A DNA stretch of 64,000 nucleotides from Liolophura sinensis (GCF_032854445.1 NC_088295.1:68493249-68557248); one strand, 5' to 3'; positions 15,301 to 25,843 are shown, counted from the stretch's first letter. Numbers and translations: made by a program. The notes: generated by a model not told the origin, from the sequence alone.

Positions 15301-18300
15301 GTACATGTATGAGTATTCCAGATTTCATCCGAGAGTTTTCAAATACCATGTACATGTACGAGTATTCCAGATTTCATCCGAGAGTTTTCAAATACCATGT
15401 ACATGTACGAGTATTCCAGATTTCATCTGAGAGTTTTCAAATACTATGTACATGTACGAGTATTCCAGATTTCATCCCGAGAGTTTTCAAATACCATGTA
15501 CATGTACGAGTATTCCAGATTTCATCCGAGAGTTTTCAAATACCATGTACATGTACCAGTATTCCAGATTTCATCCGAGAGTTTTCAAATACCATGTACA
15601 TGTACGAGTATTCCAGATTTCATCCGAGAGTTTTCAAATACCATGTACATGTACGAGTATTCCAGATTTCATCCGAGAGTTTTCAAATACATGTACATGT
15701 ACCAGTATTCCAGATTTCATCCGAGAGTTTTCAAATACCATGTACATGTACGAGTATTCCAGATTTCATCCGAGAGTTTTCAAATACCATGTACATGTAC
15801 AAGTATTCCAGATTTCATCCGAGAGTTTTCAAATACCATGTACATGTACAAGTATTCCAGATTTCATCCGAGAGTTTTCAAATACCATGTACATGTACAA
15901 GTATTCCAGATTTCATCCGAGAGTTTTCAAATACCATGTACATGTACAAGTATTCCAGATTTCATCCGAGAGTTTTCAAATACTATGTACATGTACAAGT
16001 ATTCCAGATTTCATCCGAGAGTTTTCAAATACCATGTACATGTACAAGTATTCCAGATTTCATCTGAGAGTTTTCAAATACCATGTACATGTACAAGTAT
16101 TCCAGATTTCATCCGAGAGTTTTCAAATACCATGTACATGTACAAGTATTCCAGATTTCATCCGAGAGTTTTCAAATACCATGTACATGTACAAGTATTC
16201 CAGATTTCATCCGAGAGTTTTCAAATACTATGTACATGTACAAGTATTCCAGATTTCATCCGAGAGTTTTCAAATACCATGTACATGTACAAGTATTCCA
16301 GATTTCATCTGAGAGTTTTCAAATACCATGTACATGTACAAGTATTCCAGATTTCATCTGAGAGTTTTCAAATACTATGTACATGTACAAGTATTCCAGA
16401 TTTCATCCGAGAGTTTTCAAATACTATGTCAAGTAAATTGTCACCTTGATATTGATGGAGAAACTTTATGTCAAAGTCTGCTTTAAAAACTGAGCAGTGG
16501 ATAAATCTTTTAAAGAGCGAGATGTTATAAGACCACAGTGTTGAGGCCAAGGACACACATTATACATGTACTTACATATATATACACAAACACAAAATAA
16601 ATAAATCATACACAAAAATAAACATGCAGTGAGATCAGATAATGCAATATATGGAGATGATGACTCAACTGTTAGGACTCCAAAACAACTATATGATTCA
16701 TGGCAGTACACCTGCTAGGGAAGCTAAATGCTGGAGGCCTTTGCTCATCAGACTCATCCCATCCTCCAATCTTCACAAAAACCTGTCTGGCTCTGCACTC
16801 ATTGTTAGTAGTAAACAACCACTTACCTGATAAACAGATGTAAATGTGAATGCACATACACAGTATCTTTTATACTGGATTCTCAGAAAGAAGAGCAAAG
16901 GAGCTATTTTACAGCATAGGTATACAAGAAATCAGCAGCTGGCATTCATGAAGTTTTAAAGGCAAAGAAGACACTAACATGGAGTATATGTCAGATGAAA
17001 GCCCATTAAAAACTGTCCACAGAAACAGGTTGATTTATTTATTTATTTTTTTTTTAAATTTTTTCAACCCAGAAAACTGCATTAGGAACTTTGGATTCTA
17101 TGGATACCTGAACTGACCATAATGGGACACATCACATCGGGTTTTAGCCACTTGGTGCACACACATGTAAATCACTTGGTTTCATCGTTTTAATTGCACA
17201 TACATGTAGATCTATGAATGCACTCGTCAAATGGACCCTGAAACGTAACTATTTGAGGAAAAAACACATGGCTGTGACGTCAATGATACCCTCTGGTCAC
17301 TACAGACCACCGTAGATTCGTTTGATTTAAAGCCATTCTACTCGCTTGGAAAAAATTCTAAAAAATAAATCGAACTATTTTCATGGACTGTGCTTAATGG
17401 TCTTTCACCTGATATACACTCATTTTAGTGTTCTCTTTGCCTTTAAATAATTGACAAACAATACCTGCACTATTGCATGTACATGTAGTTTAATAAGTGC
17501 AAATTTGCAACAGCTGCCACATTCTGCAAAACGTTGATGCCGTCTTGCACACATTTCCCTCGGTAATTATTGACCCTTGTTAATAAATGGGACAGCAAAA
17601 CAAACCAGCCCACCAATTGACCTGCAGAGCTGCTGCTGCTGCTGCGGCCAGAAACTTACAATGTCAGAAAAAAACCTCGAGTTTAATGTATTTCCCCTTT
17701 CTTTATGAGTGATCATTTTCAACACTGGATTCAGACACATGTAAGTGACCTGATTTATGAGGTCAACAATTGGATCAAACTATGACCACAGCTGAATCAG
17801 CATGCATGTACTCCTCAATAGTCAACAAAAGATGATTAGTTTCATCAAGAAAAAATGCTCATTTGTTACTACAGCAACCTATGGCAAAACTGCTACAGGG
17901 TTATATTTATTGATTTACTTGATTGGAGTATGACCCACAACCATCCGCAGGGCTGCTGGCAGATCTTCTCACTTATGGCCAGAGAGGAACCTAGCATGAG
18001 CTGGAACTCGCAAGTGAGTGAGAGGCTTCTGGGTCATTACGCTGCACTAGTGCGCTAACCAACTGAGCCATGGAGGCCCCCTACAGGGTTATATGCAGTA
18101 TTTCTTGTAGATTCCTTTTTTCTCTTTCTTTCATTTAAAAAACAAATATTCAATGACAATACTGGATAAAAAGTAGATTCCCAGTGAAATTTTTAAGTAG
18201 CTAATAGCACTTTTTTAAGTGGTGTGAACTTAAAAAAATATGGTTAAACAGTTCTTAAATCCCATTATTACTGTATAGCGTACTTGTAACATGTACATAT

Positions 18301-21010
18301 GCTGATTTACTTCATTTCTTCTCAGGTAACAATGCCACAAATCATCAGGGCTTTTGTACAGGGATTGTTGTCACTACGGGAGCATCTGAATGAGTGATAG
18401 TCTGACAAAAGGTCATCAGGAAAGCCTTAGTTTGGTCTGGAGTGACACAGTGATACCCAGACAGCTGATCATCACAACACTATACAAGTGCATTCTGTGG
18501 CTCCATGCTGCACCCGCGAATCATCATGGCAATGTTACACTGCTCATGTAAGGAGAGCACATGAATTCCATGCGTCACAGATCCAATTTTGCTCTAAGAC
18601 AGAATTCAGTGCTGGATGAAGTATGCCCATAAATTCAAGTGATCAACCCATCTGCTCCTTGGTTACCATACAATTTATCAATGTATTTCTTTGATTCTTA
18701 TTTTTTTCGCAGAGTTAAAAACATGGCTTTTTCTCACTTGCACTATACATGTACGGTGGCAGCAAGTTGTAAGGGTTGCACCTATGAATTATTTCAAAGT
18801 CTTTGCTAATCATGGTCATCAAAAGTACATTTAGATATATGCAGCAATTTTTCACGGTTCATGAGCGGTCTCTCCACTGTTACCAACATGAGAGTGACTA
18901 AATATGTGCCAGGTTTATAATGGGCCTATAGATACATTCAGCAATACATACTGAATGAATGACTAGGACACAACTAAATTACAGTGCTATTCACTGAGCA
19001 TACCTGTACAGGTACATCCATAAATCTAGCTGTATTATTCATTTGGTATAATATGCTTAGATAAGTTAATTGTATTTTAAAGAAACCCTTTGGTGTATCC
19101 TAATTTTGACTAGACCTGATCAAATTACCAGTACTACATACACAAAATACACGTTCGTGTGTCAGTATACCTTCAAGAAATACTGCATATAACTCTGTAT
19201 AGACAGGGTTATTTTTGAAGGCAGGAATTTACATGACATGTAGCCGGTTGATTGACAAGTATGCTTGTACAATAACATACACAAAATCGCACAGGGTAAG
19301 GTTGTCAACAGAAGCACTTTTTTAGCATGCCCTTGGAATGGTTCCTTCACACATGACAAGGCTTTCAAAAGGCTACAGGATTTATATGCATAATCAGAAC
19401 ACAAACTTACAAAGAGCGAAGTAGAACAGATTTCAAGCATGAAGGTGACTGTGTCTGTGTATACACCACACATCCAACCAAGCATGTCTAAGTACTGTAG
19501 TATTTTTCTGTGTACTTACATTACAAAACCTTTGAAAAGAATTTGTTTTAATTCATTACACACATGTATGTTTGTACAAAGAGGAAGCTGTCACCTGAAC
19601 ACAGAAGTTATTAGTCCAACATAGGTAAAGGCTTTATCCTCATGTAAGTTACATGCAGTAACACAATGCTTTCTACCTATAAATTACCAAATGTAGTGCA
19701 GGTGTTTTGATTGTGACATGAACACAGGTTAACAAGTGACTGTTGTTGAAGGAGAGGGACTCATTTTATAAACATGTATCTTCAAAGATAACTGGTTAGC
19801 CTTGAGAACCCAAAACCTATCATACTGACACAATATATTTGTATAAATGTATGTACAGGTATGGGCCTGAAAAAAAAGCCCTCTGTGGAAGTATTGCTTT
19901 GGAAATACCTATCGCCACACAACTTAAAGACTCATAATTATAGCTATGTTCATATCCACAACGATACAAAAACAGCCATAATTTTGGTGAAAATGGTAAA
20001 AACAAGGCCAAACCTAAACCTACATGAAACCTGTCACTTGTCTCTGTGAAGCCATGTACCAAATATCGGAATATCCATGCTACCATTTTGAAATATTATC
20101 CAGAAAACTGTCAAAAGCCATAAAAGAACAAACAGCCACGTTTGTTCAAAATATGTAACAGCTCAAAACTCAAACTTGGCACATAATTCGTCACGGTGAA
20201 GCCATATACCAAGTTTCCGTTCAATTCAACAAACCATCTGGGGAAATCTGGAAAGCTGTCAAAGACAAAAAATGGCCATTATTTAAAAGCCTGTTCAAAC
20301 TTGATCTGTAACACATCAGTGTGAAGCCAATTTCATGTACCATTCATTTCAATATGATGAATAGTTTTGAAAAGAGTGCCAGAAAACTGATTTGTGACAG
20401 ATGTAAGGAAATAAAAGCACCCTGATCTACATAGCATCAAAATTAACGGTCTCAGATTCATCTTTCTTTCTGATTTGATGACTGAATGATTAGGGTTTAA
20501 TGCCACACCACATCAATATTTCAGCCATATCTTCAGCAACTGGAATTATAAAGAAGGGAGTTTGAATTTTTCTAAATTTAAGATTTTTTAGTGCAAAAAA
20601 ATATTTAAATATGAATTTTACAGCTTTTCATACTCAGAAAAGGAAAACATTCCTAGTTCTACCACAACAACAACAACACTGACATCAAATCTTCCACATT
20701 AGACACTCCTTATTCACATGGTTTTTAAGAATGAGAAAATAGGGTAATTACTCCTACCACTGCTACTATTAAGCTCAACTATGTTTGTCATATTGGGTAA
20801 GCAATTAACAAACAGGTTGGAGTCAGGTGGGTTTTTTTTAAAATGACTTTTTAAAGGTCATAGTGTAAGGAGAATATGACTTAGTTTCTGTTCTGTAAAT
20901 GAAGTATACCTAATTCACTGGTGTCATTGTCAATATGTATATATACTCACAATGTGAGTTAGTGTTAAATTGTAGAAATCGATATATATATATTTATATA
21001 TATACATATT

Positions 21011-21049
<39 letters not shown>

Positions 21050-24000
21050 CTTAACTCTTCAACCTTTTCAGCCAACGCTGAGAGAACTATGAGGTATAGA
21101 TAAATAATGTGGAACATTTTACAAAGCTTGCATCCTTATTGACAAAATCAAGTCATTTTTTAGCATTTTCATAATAGTTGTACACATAAATTTCTCTGAG
21201 AAAAGTGCTTTAGAGGTAGAAAAGTTTGAGTATTTAGAGTACATGTACAAATCAGTATTTGAACTTCAAATTGCAAGTTATATCTATCTAGTCTATATCA
21301 GACTTCAGGATACAGACAAGCTCATCAACTAGGAAAACCAATCCGGTTAGCACATTCCTAGTGTACAGTAGTTTAGATGATGTCATGTAACAACTTGCTT
21401 TTCACTGGCAAAACAATATTGTCAACATAGTTTCCATCATACATGTACCTCTTATTTCAGACAAAAATTAATTTAAATGTAATTTCCCTTATCTGCAACA
21501 CCTAAGTTCCAAATCAGTCTCGGTCTCTGGTGTATGTATTCCCAGCAGATTGCCAAGCATCTGAGGGGCTTTGAACGATCAAGATTTGTAATTTGATTTT
21601 TACTTTCTTTTAAACTGTAAGATTTAAACCGACAACACTTAAAACACACTTACATTAAATTAGTATGTTAAAAACAAATCTGACAAAATTTTAACTTCTG
21701 CAGCCAGAAACTTCCTCCTATTCAGGATTAAAATATAGACTTCAGTGAACCATCGCCTCAGGTAATACATAGTCCCTGACACATACATACACTACACATG
21801 TATGGCAAATATATGAAACCCACAAATCTTAATCTTAGTTGTGTCAACTTGCCCGACTCAGCACCCACAACACATCCAGGGTGTTGATTACTGTCAGTCC
21901 CTGTTTTCTTAGTCAACAGTAAAGGTTGTTATTTAATGCTACAACAAATTACAACATTGTCCTTCACTTTATCTGATATGTGATTGTTTTCAAGATGTTT
22001 TTTCTTGCCAAGCAGCATGATGACTGGCACACACTCAATTGTAATGTTTTTTTCTTAAATGTCAATCAAAATGAATGTACATACATGTACATGTATGCTA
22101 CACAAAAAACAAAAAAATGTATAAAAACAATATGTATGTATGCTTGGGGTTTTACGTCGTACTTAACAATTTTTCAGCCATATGACAACGATGAGTCATT
22201 AGGTACGTGTACACATACTGTGTCTTCTTGTGGTAGGGCGCGTCTATGCCACTAAAGTTCTGCTGCCACTGACGTACCATGCCGAAGACACTAGACATGA
22301 CACCCCACCCAGTAACATTATACTGACACCGGCCCAACCAGTCCAGGGGCCAGATTAAACAAAGATGTAATACATGTAACCTGACCGTACAAATAGGACA
22401 ATGATCATAGTGATGTACAAAATATTGCACAAATGTACGATTAAAAAATGTTCCATTCCGCTTGGTGAAACTGCGTCCTGTTTCCTTACTTCAAGCTCTC
22501 AGTGCTGAGTGAGGGAAAATCTCGTACAATTTTTGAAGTCTTTTATATGGCCCAATTCGTTTGTTCCTGGGTCTACTGACTTTGAGCCCAGTTACAAGTG
22601 GTCAAGATAAAATTAAATAGAAATCTGTGTATATGAATTAATATATGAATGAAAAGTCAAACTTGCAGTGATAATACACTGCTTATTAAGACCATTCTAT
22701 CCGAACAGTCAATACTACTTGAACACCATAACTATAAATATCTAGTTCAAAGAAGACTTGGAGAAACGTCAAAACCATGATCTTTGGCTATAATAAGGAA
22801 GTAAACGAGAACTTAAAGGCTTTATTTACCTGTGTAAATGACCTTTAGCAAGGCCTGCACAAACACAATATGTGTAGGTCAAATGTTATTGTAGCAGTAC
22901 AGGGCAGATGAGACCCAGTACCTGTATAGTGTACATACATAACATGTGACCAATCTCTTATAATTCAGTATAATACCCTGACTGTGTGTTCAGATCCAGA
23001 CAGTGAACAATCCTTACAAGCTCAGTAAGAAGAAAATGTGACAATGATCAAATGCATGTAGTAGTAATTTAATGTACAGGCCCGTGTTCTGGCTAAGTTA
23101 CATTGTAGCTACGTGTACTGCTAATGAGTTCTGAAGATAAATTTCTAAAACATTTATCTAATGACTGTAGCTTCTATCAGAATACATGAACATCTATGTG
23201 CTGTATAACTGTGTAACTATATGTATTTGTATCATGCATTATCACAGATAAAATTGCATGAAATGTAGAGAATTTCTGAGTCTGCATTTAATTGGGTACC
23301 AAGTACATCTTCATTTATTAAAACAGAAACATTGTGTTCTCTGCAGTCAAATCCCCTGTGGGCCAAGTCCATGTTATTCCCTTTTCACCAGATCCAAAAC
23401 CAGTTAATTACATATTTGCTTTCTTAGTCACACATGTAGCTCTGATCAAATTATGTCTTCTATAACCATTAATAATTATCGGAAATGACCTACTAGTAAG
23501 TTATAATATGGAGTAGACCTTGTTTGGAATGAAAAATATCTTTGTCGACGAGTACATTAACAGATGATTTGTGGCCTGCTGCATGTAACCGTAATGGGTA
23601 ATTCTGTTTGTAAAAGACCTTGGTCTTTTGTAGGTCTATGTATCAAACCATGTATGTAACGTTTGGAATGTGATATCGTGAGACTCACAGGATTCCATAT
23701 TCAGCTTCCATAACCAATTCCGATTTCTTGTCCACATAATCAATATTCAAATAATGCAGTTTTAAAAGACGATGACAGAGTAGTATTATCAAGGTCCTTG
23801 TTGCCTGGCAACATGCATTGTGGTAAGAGTTCAATCAGATACGGGAACTGAGGATAATACAAACCCCAGCTCATACTGTCTTAATACTGGTAACCAAAGT
23901 CAGGGAGGAGTGGAATACCCTTAAACTGTAGCATATGTGTACTTGGTATAGAGTACATTAACAAAACTGAGGGTGAAATGTATTAAATTTCATAGATTTC

Positions 24001-25843
24001 TACACAGTATTCTGCATTTTAATACTGTCAGGTCTCTATTCTCAAGTCTTCATGGTATCCAAACTGAAAGCTGCATTAGGCCATAATAATGTGCAGTTTT
24101 ATCGACGACAACATAAAAAATTCCCCATACATTTAGAATAAAAAGGACCAAAACAATGTTTTAGGTAAAGGCAATTGAATTGTGTGATATCTTTTAAAAA
24201 TTTTACATGGATATATCAGAAACTCTTAATCAAAACTATGTTTTGAATCATGAGGGTATTACAAACATACAAAGCTGTCACACTGTCATCTGAATTATAA
24301 GGACGTATTCCCTTCCTTACTCAAGGTTAATATCCATCCTGATGCCAGATGTCATCAAAGACATTCCACCTAAAATGACCTTTATTCTGACACAGAAATC
24401 AAGGAATTAAATACGGCTACGAGTATATGTATAAAGTGACATTCCCATATCCAACAACTCTCTAAACTGACTTCTAATACAGTAAAAGAAAAAAGCCAAG
24501 AAAAAAGCGAGTCAGATTAGCCGACAATAAGCACTTGAACGCCTCCCCCCCCCTCCCCCCAAAAAAGCACAATGTGGACTGATCGGGAAGGTATGAGAGA
24601 TGTCTTAGAAATAATATTACTGTTGACAAACTTGACACATGCTATAAATAAATCACATTCACACTGCGGAAAGCACAGAAAGCAGGTTAAGCCTTCAAAT
24701 GCCAAAACTGTGAAAATCCATTTAAATTCTCAAGAAAAAGCAACATTTAATCTCCTATTTTTCATGAGAATAAGACATACTTTGTTTCACATTGCTAAGT
24801 CATGAACACTGAATCCCAAAAATCTGTTCACTTTTATGTATTAAAACTGAAGAATGCCTTGCGGTACTAGATCTGAGCTAGAGTTTAATGTATTCTACAT
24901 TAAACTGCACCATACATGCATCCTTTAAACAAACGGAAACGGTAATGTTGTCATAAAACTCGCTTTGTCAATTTATCACAGGCTTGGCAAATTTAGACTG
25001 CTAACGGTTATTTATTGAATTAGGCCACTCACACTACATTCTAATTTATTTATTAATGTGATTGGCGTTTACACCTAATCAAGTATTTGAGATACGGTAT
25101 ATGACACCCCACCCAGTCATATCATACTGACACTGAGCCAACCAGTCCTGTTTCCTTGCCCCAACCTCTCAGTGCTGAGTCTTTGGTACAACCCCACAAG
25201 GGTTTGATCCCTGGTCTCCTGACTCCAAACTTAATCACTGATAAATGTGCACAGCTGAACACCAACTCTCTGTTCAAAAACTGTTATATTAGCTGACGTT
25301 TGTTTAAATTACAGTATTATATCAAACAAAATGCGAATGTCATGAATTCGGGTACAGAATTCAGACATTTCTATCCATGATCAGATTGCCTTTTTAACAA
25401 ATATTGATCTGTCAGTGTTGGCTGGTAGTCCAATGAAGTCATTAAATTAAAATGCGTTTAAATTCGATGGCGTCAACGGCGTTGTTGTTGTAATGCGAAA
25501 CCAATCGATTTCAGCTTACTACAGGATTTACCAAGATCTAACCTTATTCTGCGACTTGACAATAAGTTATCAACCCCTCGACTATGTGAGCCTAGCTTCA
25601 GTAACACCCGACAGGTGATTCAACAGATTTTACCGATGAAATGTGTCGCAAATGCTGCCAAACCTAAGTTTTCTAACGTTATGGCAATGTGACATCGGTA
25701 CCAAGAACTGGACAAGGCAAACCCGACCAGTTAGCTGTCTAGAAAACGCAGCTGGGGCCCACCAGGGACTCTGTACAGTACCTACCTTTGTGCGACTGGA
25801 GCACGTCCAGATGCCTGTCCATGGCGGCTGGTATTTGATCCAT
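974..25843 (-). CDS. wdr77: WDR77 / methylosome protein 50 (MEP50), eight exons, 3' end not found
   Basis: WD40 beta-propeller protein that in animals pairs with PRMT5 in the methylosome, presenting Sm proteins and histones H2A/H4 for symmetric arginine dimethylation in cytoplasm and nucleus. Join on the minus strand: 25843-25786, 8001-7816, 6828-6690, 5592-5543, 3408-3338, 2593-2539, 1542-1359, 1051-974. Every junction is GT-AG and the phases agree (1,1,2,1,0,1,2,2), giving 273 codons plus two bases. Recognised by motifs shared with human MEP50: GGILLGASSLTGRYW, AGVQLEAGISDLQW, EHDDVVSTVSVS, SIKVWDLAS, DVFISCSQDDNLLLWDTR and SLLASVSDDSS. An in-frame TAA lies 24 bases before the ATG, fixing the start. 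The human protein has 342 residues; the final blade segment after ...SSSFKL is missing here. Intron 1 is 17.8 kb. Identity is strong; only the 3' end is open. Confidence 0.93.
1359..1542 (-). CDS. wdr77: wdr77 exon 7 (residues 187-247)
   Basis: Acceptor TGTCACAG, donor CATTC|GTAAGT. Encodes a blade containing CWKPDNDYTLGVGSEMGELCVLDTR, followed by HRRAVHRLQFSTHS. Conservation with human is lower here (human LAWHPQQSEVFVFGDENG...) but length, phase and position agree. Confidence 0.9.
1571..1733 (-). mobile_element. SINE fragment in wdr77 intron 6
   Basis: Tail and body only: TATTTATTTATTTATCTGG, ACTCAAGAATATTTCACTT, CAGCATTATGGTGGGAGGAA, CATCCGCAGGCTGCTGGCAG. The tRNA-like head is absent. Confidence 0.85.
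2539..2593 (-). CDS. wdr77: wdr77 exon 6 (residues 169-186)
   Basis: A 55-bp exon, acceptor TTATCCAG, donor AATAG|GTAAAT. Encodes DDNLLLWDTRKPRPARQI, which completes the blade with the LLWDTR motif. It matches human DNRILLWDTRCPKPASQI. Confidence 0.94.
3338..3408 (-). CDS. wdr77: wdr77 exon 5 (residues 145-168)
   Basis: Acceptor CCAAATAG, donor TCTCAG|GTATGT. Encodes GHADMVSVVAYSHSQPDVFISCSQ, the GH...D start of the next WD repeat. It aligns with human [20 protein letters not shown]. Ends in phase 0. Confidence 0.93.
3685..3890 (-). mobile_element. SINE copy in wdr77 intron 4
   Basis: Tail ATTTATTTGATTGGTGTTTC, body GGGGAAACCCACGGCCATCT GCAGGTTGC and GGCCGGAGAGGAAGCC, then a degenerate head (GCTAACCACCTCAGTCACAG). 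Confidence 0.82.
4765..4835 (-). mobile_element. SINE head fragment
   Basis: Reads TGCTGTGCTAGCATGTTAACC ACTCGGCCACAGAGGTC on the plus strand, the reverse of the tRNA-like head. No body was detected next to it. Confidence 0.6.
5543..5592 (-). CDS. wdr77: wdr77 exon 4 (residues 128-144)
   Basis: A 50-bp exon after acceptor GTTTTTAG with donor AGAG|GTAAGT. Split codon AG|C gives S, then IKVWDLASNKSVHSYR, a typical WD-repeat end (VWDLA) matching human KVWDLAQQVVLSSYR. It supplies the WD dipeptide of the blade begun in exon 3. Confidence 0.94.
6299..6329. repeat. (AT)n microsatellite
   Basis: About 15 AT units in wdr77 intron 3. Confidence 0.95.
6690..6828 (-). CDS. wdr77: wdr77 exon 3 (residues 82-127)
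   Basis: Acceptor TTTGCAG, donor GATAG|GTGGTG. It encodes GGIELWHLVDNF...ATEHDDVVSTVSVSCDKKRAASGSYD. The EHDD.VSTVSV block is near-identical to human MEP50. Ends in phase 2. Confidence 0.94.
7125..7245 (-). mobile_element. SINE fragment in wdr77 intron 2
   Basis: Tail TTTATTTATTTATCTGATTC, then CCATACTCACGAATACTTCA and GGCCAGCATTATGGTGGAAG; cut off after CCCATGACCA. Confidence 0.8.
7816..8001 (-). CDS. wdr77: wdr77 exon 2 (residues 20-81)
   Basis: Starts after the acceptor TATCCACAG and ends at CACAG|GTAATA. It encodes the first propeller blade, including GGILLGASSLTGRYW and AGVQLEAGISDLQWVDD. This is the most diagnostic stretch for the family in the window. Phase 1 at both ends. Confidence 0.95.
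8080..8222 (-). mobile_element. SINE fragment just before the 66-bp minisatellite
   Basis: GTGCTCAAAATATTTCATTT, GGTCAGCACTATGGTGGGAG and CCATCTGCAGGTTGCTGCAG mark the body; the head is missing. It lies 150 bp from the tandem array. Confidence 0.8.
8375..9171. repeat. 66-bp minisatellite, about 12 copies
   Basis: Unit contains ACATGACATGGTTTACTGTG, CCAAA and GGCTTAACGGAT. As 66 is a multiple of three and the unit lacks stops, it gives a spurious 175-codon plus-strand frame. Two unit types (CCAGCGGG/ATTACTTG and ACAGTGGG/ATAACTCG) partly alternate, suggesting a dimeric higher-order unit. It lies in wdr77 intron 1. Confidence 0.95.
10320..10515. repeat. dispersed non-coding repeat, copy 2
   Basis: GCAATTTATGCACATTTTCA ATTTGATTTGGAGACAAAAC and AAAAGGCTGAAGAATTA match copy 1. 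It ends about 10 bp left of the TTAA-flanked element at 10530. Confidence 0.7.
10530..11146. mobile_element. MITE-like element with TTAA target-site duplication
   Basis: Begins AGGATACATGAAA and ends with its reverse complement TTTCATGTATCCT, flanked on both sides by TTAA (10526-10529, 11147-11150). 617 bp with no transposase frame. TTAA duplication is the habit of piggyBac-type transposases, but the terminal sequence is not one I can assign. Confidence 0.8.
14447..14548 (-). mobile_element. SINE tail fragment
   Basis: ATTTATTTTATTTATTTG, TGCCGCACTCAAAGATATTTC and ATGATGGCAGCC identify the tail half; it stops after GGTGGGATTAAACCC. Confidence 0.75.
14829..15095 (-). mobile_element. near-full-length SINE beside the 49-bp minisatellite
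   Basis: About 267 bp, reading on the minus strand from a tRNA-like head (GGGCCTCCATGGCCGAGG) to an AAATAAAT tail. It ends 10 bp before the minisatellite starts at 15106. Body motifs CATCCGCAGGT and CTTCCCAAGTACGGCCGGAG match the other copies. Confidence 0.85.
15106..16428. repeat. 49-bp minisatellite, 27 units
   Basis: Unit begins TACATGTACGAGTATTCCAG and ends AGAGTTTTCAAATACCATG. The array length is 1323 = 27 x 49, with one inserted C (about 15477) and one lost C (about 15688) cancelling. Each junction holds the palindrome CATGTACATG. Units on the left carry CGAG, those on the right CAAG. All three forward frames are open, giving spurious proteins of up to 350 residues. Confidence 0.97.
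16960..17442. mobile_element. MITE-like element with ~70-bp terminal inverted repeats and TTAA duplication
   Basis: Left end AGGCAAAGAAGACACTAACA; the right end read backwards is AGGCAAAGAGAACACTAAAA, and similarity continues about 70 bp. Flanked by TTAA at 16956-16959 and 17443-17446. 483 bp, non-coding. Confidence 0.85.
17893..18094 (-). mobile_element. SINE copy with 14-bp target-site duplication
   Basis: CTACAGGGTTATAT flanks the element at 17893-17906 and 18081-18094. The minus strand reads from a tRNA-like head (GGCCTCCATGGCTCAGTTGG TTAGCGC) through the body to an AT-rich tail. The copy has an internal deletion of the AGAATATTTCAC...GGGGAAA portion. Confidence 0.9.
19955..20405. repeat. 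degenerate repeated module, about three copies
   Basis: GTGAAGCCATGTACCAAATA (20047), GTGAAGCCATATACCAAGTT (20198) and GTGAAGCCAATTTCATGTAC (20311) each sit in similar context with GAAAACTGT or GAAAGCTGT. Spacing is uneven, so it is an old, eroded array. Confidence 0.6.
21016..21046. repeat. (AC)n microsatellite
   Basis: About 15 AC units after an AT-rich stretch in wdr77 intron 1. Confidence 0.95.
22135..22620. mobile_element. second dispersed family, copy interrupted by a 130-bp insertion
   Basis: GGTTTTACGTCGTACTTAAC, ACAACGATGAGTCATTAGGT and GACACCCCACCCAGTAACAT match the family copy at 25030-25245. Between AACCAGTCC and GTCCTGTTTCC an extra 130 bp (22345-22474) is present, absent from the other copy. 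Confidence 0.7.
25030..25245. mobile_element. second dispersed family, shorter copy
   Basis: Shares TGACACCCCACCCAGTCA, ATACTGACACTGAGCCAACC AGTCCTGTTTCCTTGCCCC and CTCTCAGTGCTGAGT with the 22135 copy. A fragment with ATGCTGAAGACACCAGGCAT at about 5160-5235 is probably a third. Confidence 0.7.
25786..25843 (-). CDS. wdr77: wdr77 exon 1 (residues 1-19)
   Basis: Encodes MDQIPAAMDRHLDVLQSHK plus one base. It aligns with the PACMERQLEAARYRS segment of human MEP50, so the proline-rich N-terminal tail of vertebrates is much shorter here. The donor reads AAAG|GTAGGT. A TAA eight codons upstream in the same frame rules out a longer N-terminus within this exon. Confidence 0.85.

Larger units (their letters stand above)
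8002..25785 (-). other. wdr77 intron 1 (17.8 kb)
   Basis: No conserved coding sequence was seen in this intron on either strand. It holds four SINE copies, a 66-bp minisatellite (8375-9171), a 49-bp minisatellite (15106-16428) and two TTAA-flanked MITE-like elements (10530-11146, 16960-17442). It also holds an (AC)n tract, a degenerate repeat (19955-20405) and two copies of a second dispersed family (22135-22620, 25030-25245). The remainder is unremarkable AT-rich sequence. Confidence 0.8.

Noticed and set aside
15106-16428. CRISPR array
   Set aside because: Units are contiguous with no unique spacers, and the setting is a eukaryotic intron.
15201-16449. Overlapping plus-strand frames of 288-350 codons
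   Set aside because: They are translations of the 49-bp minisatellite in its three frames, with no start context, splice support or non-repeat content.
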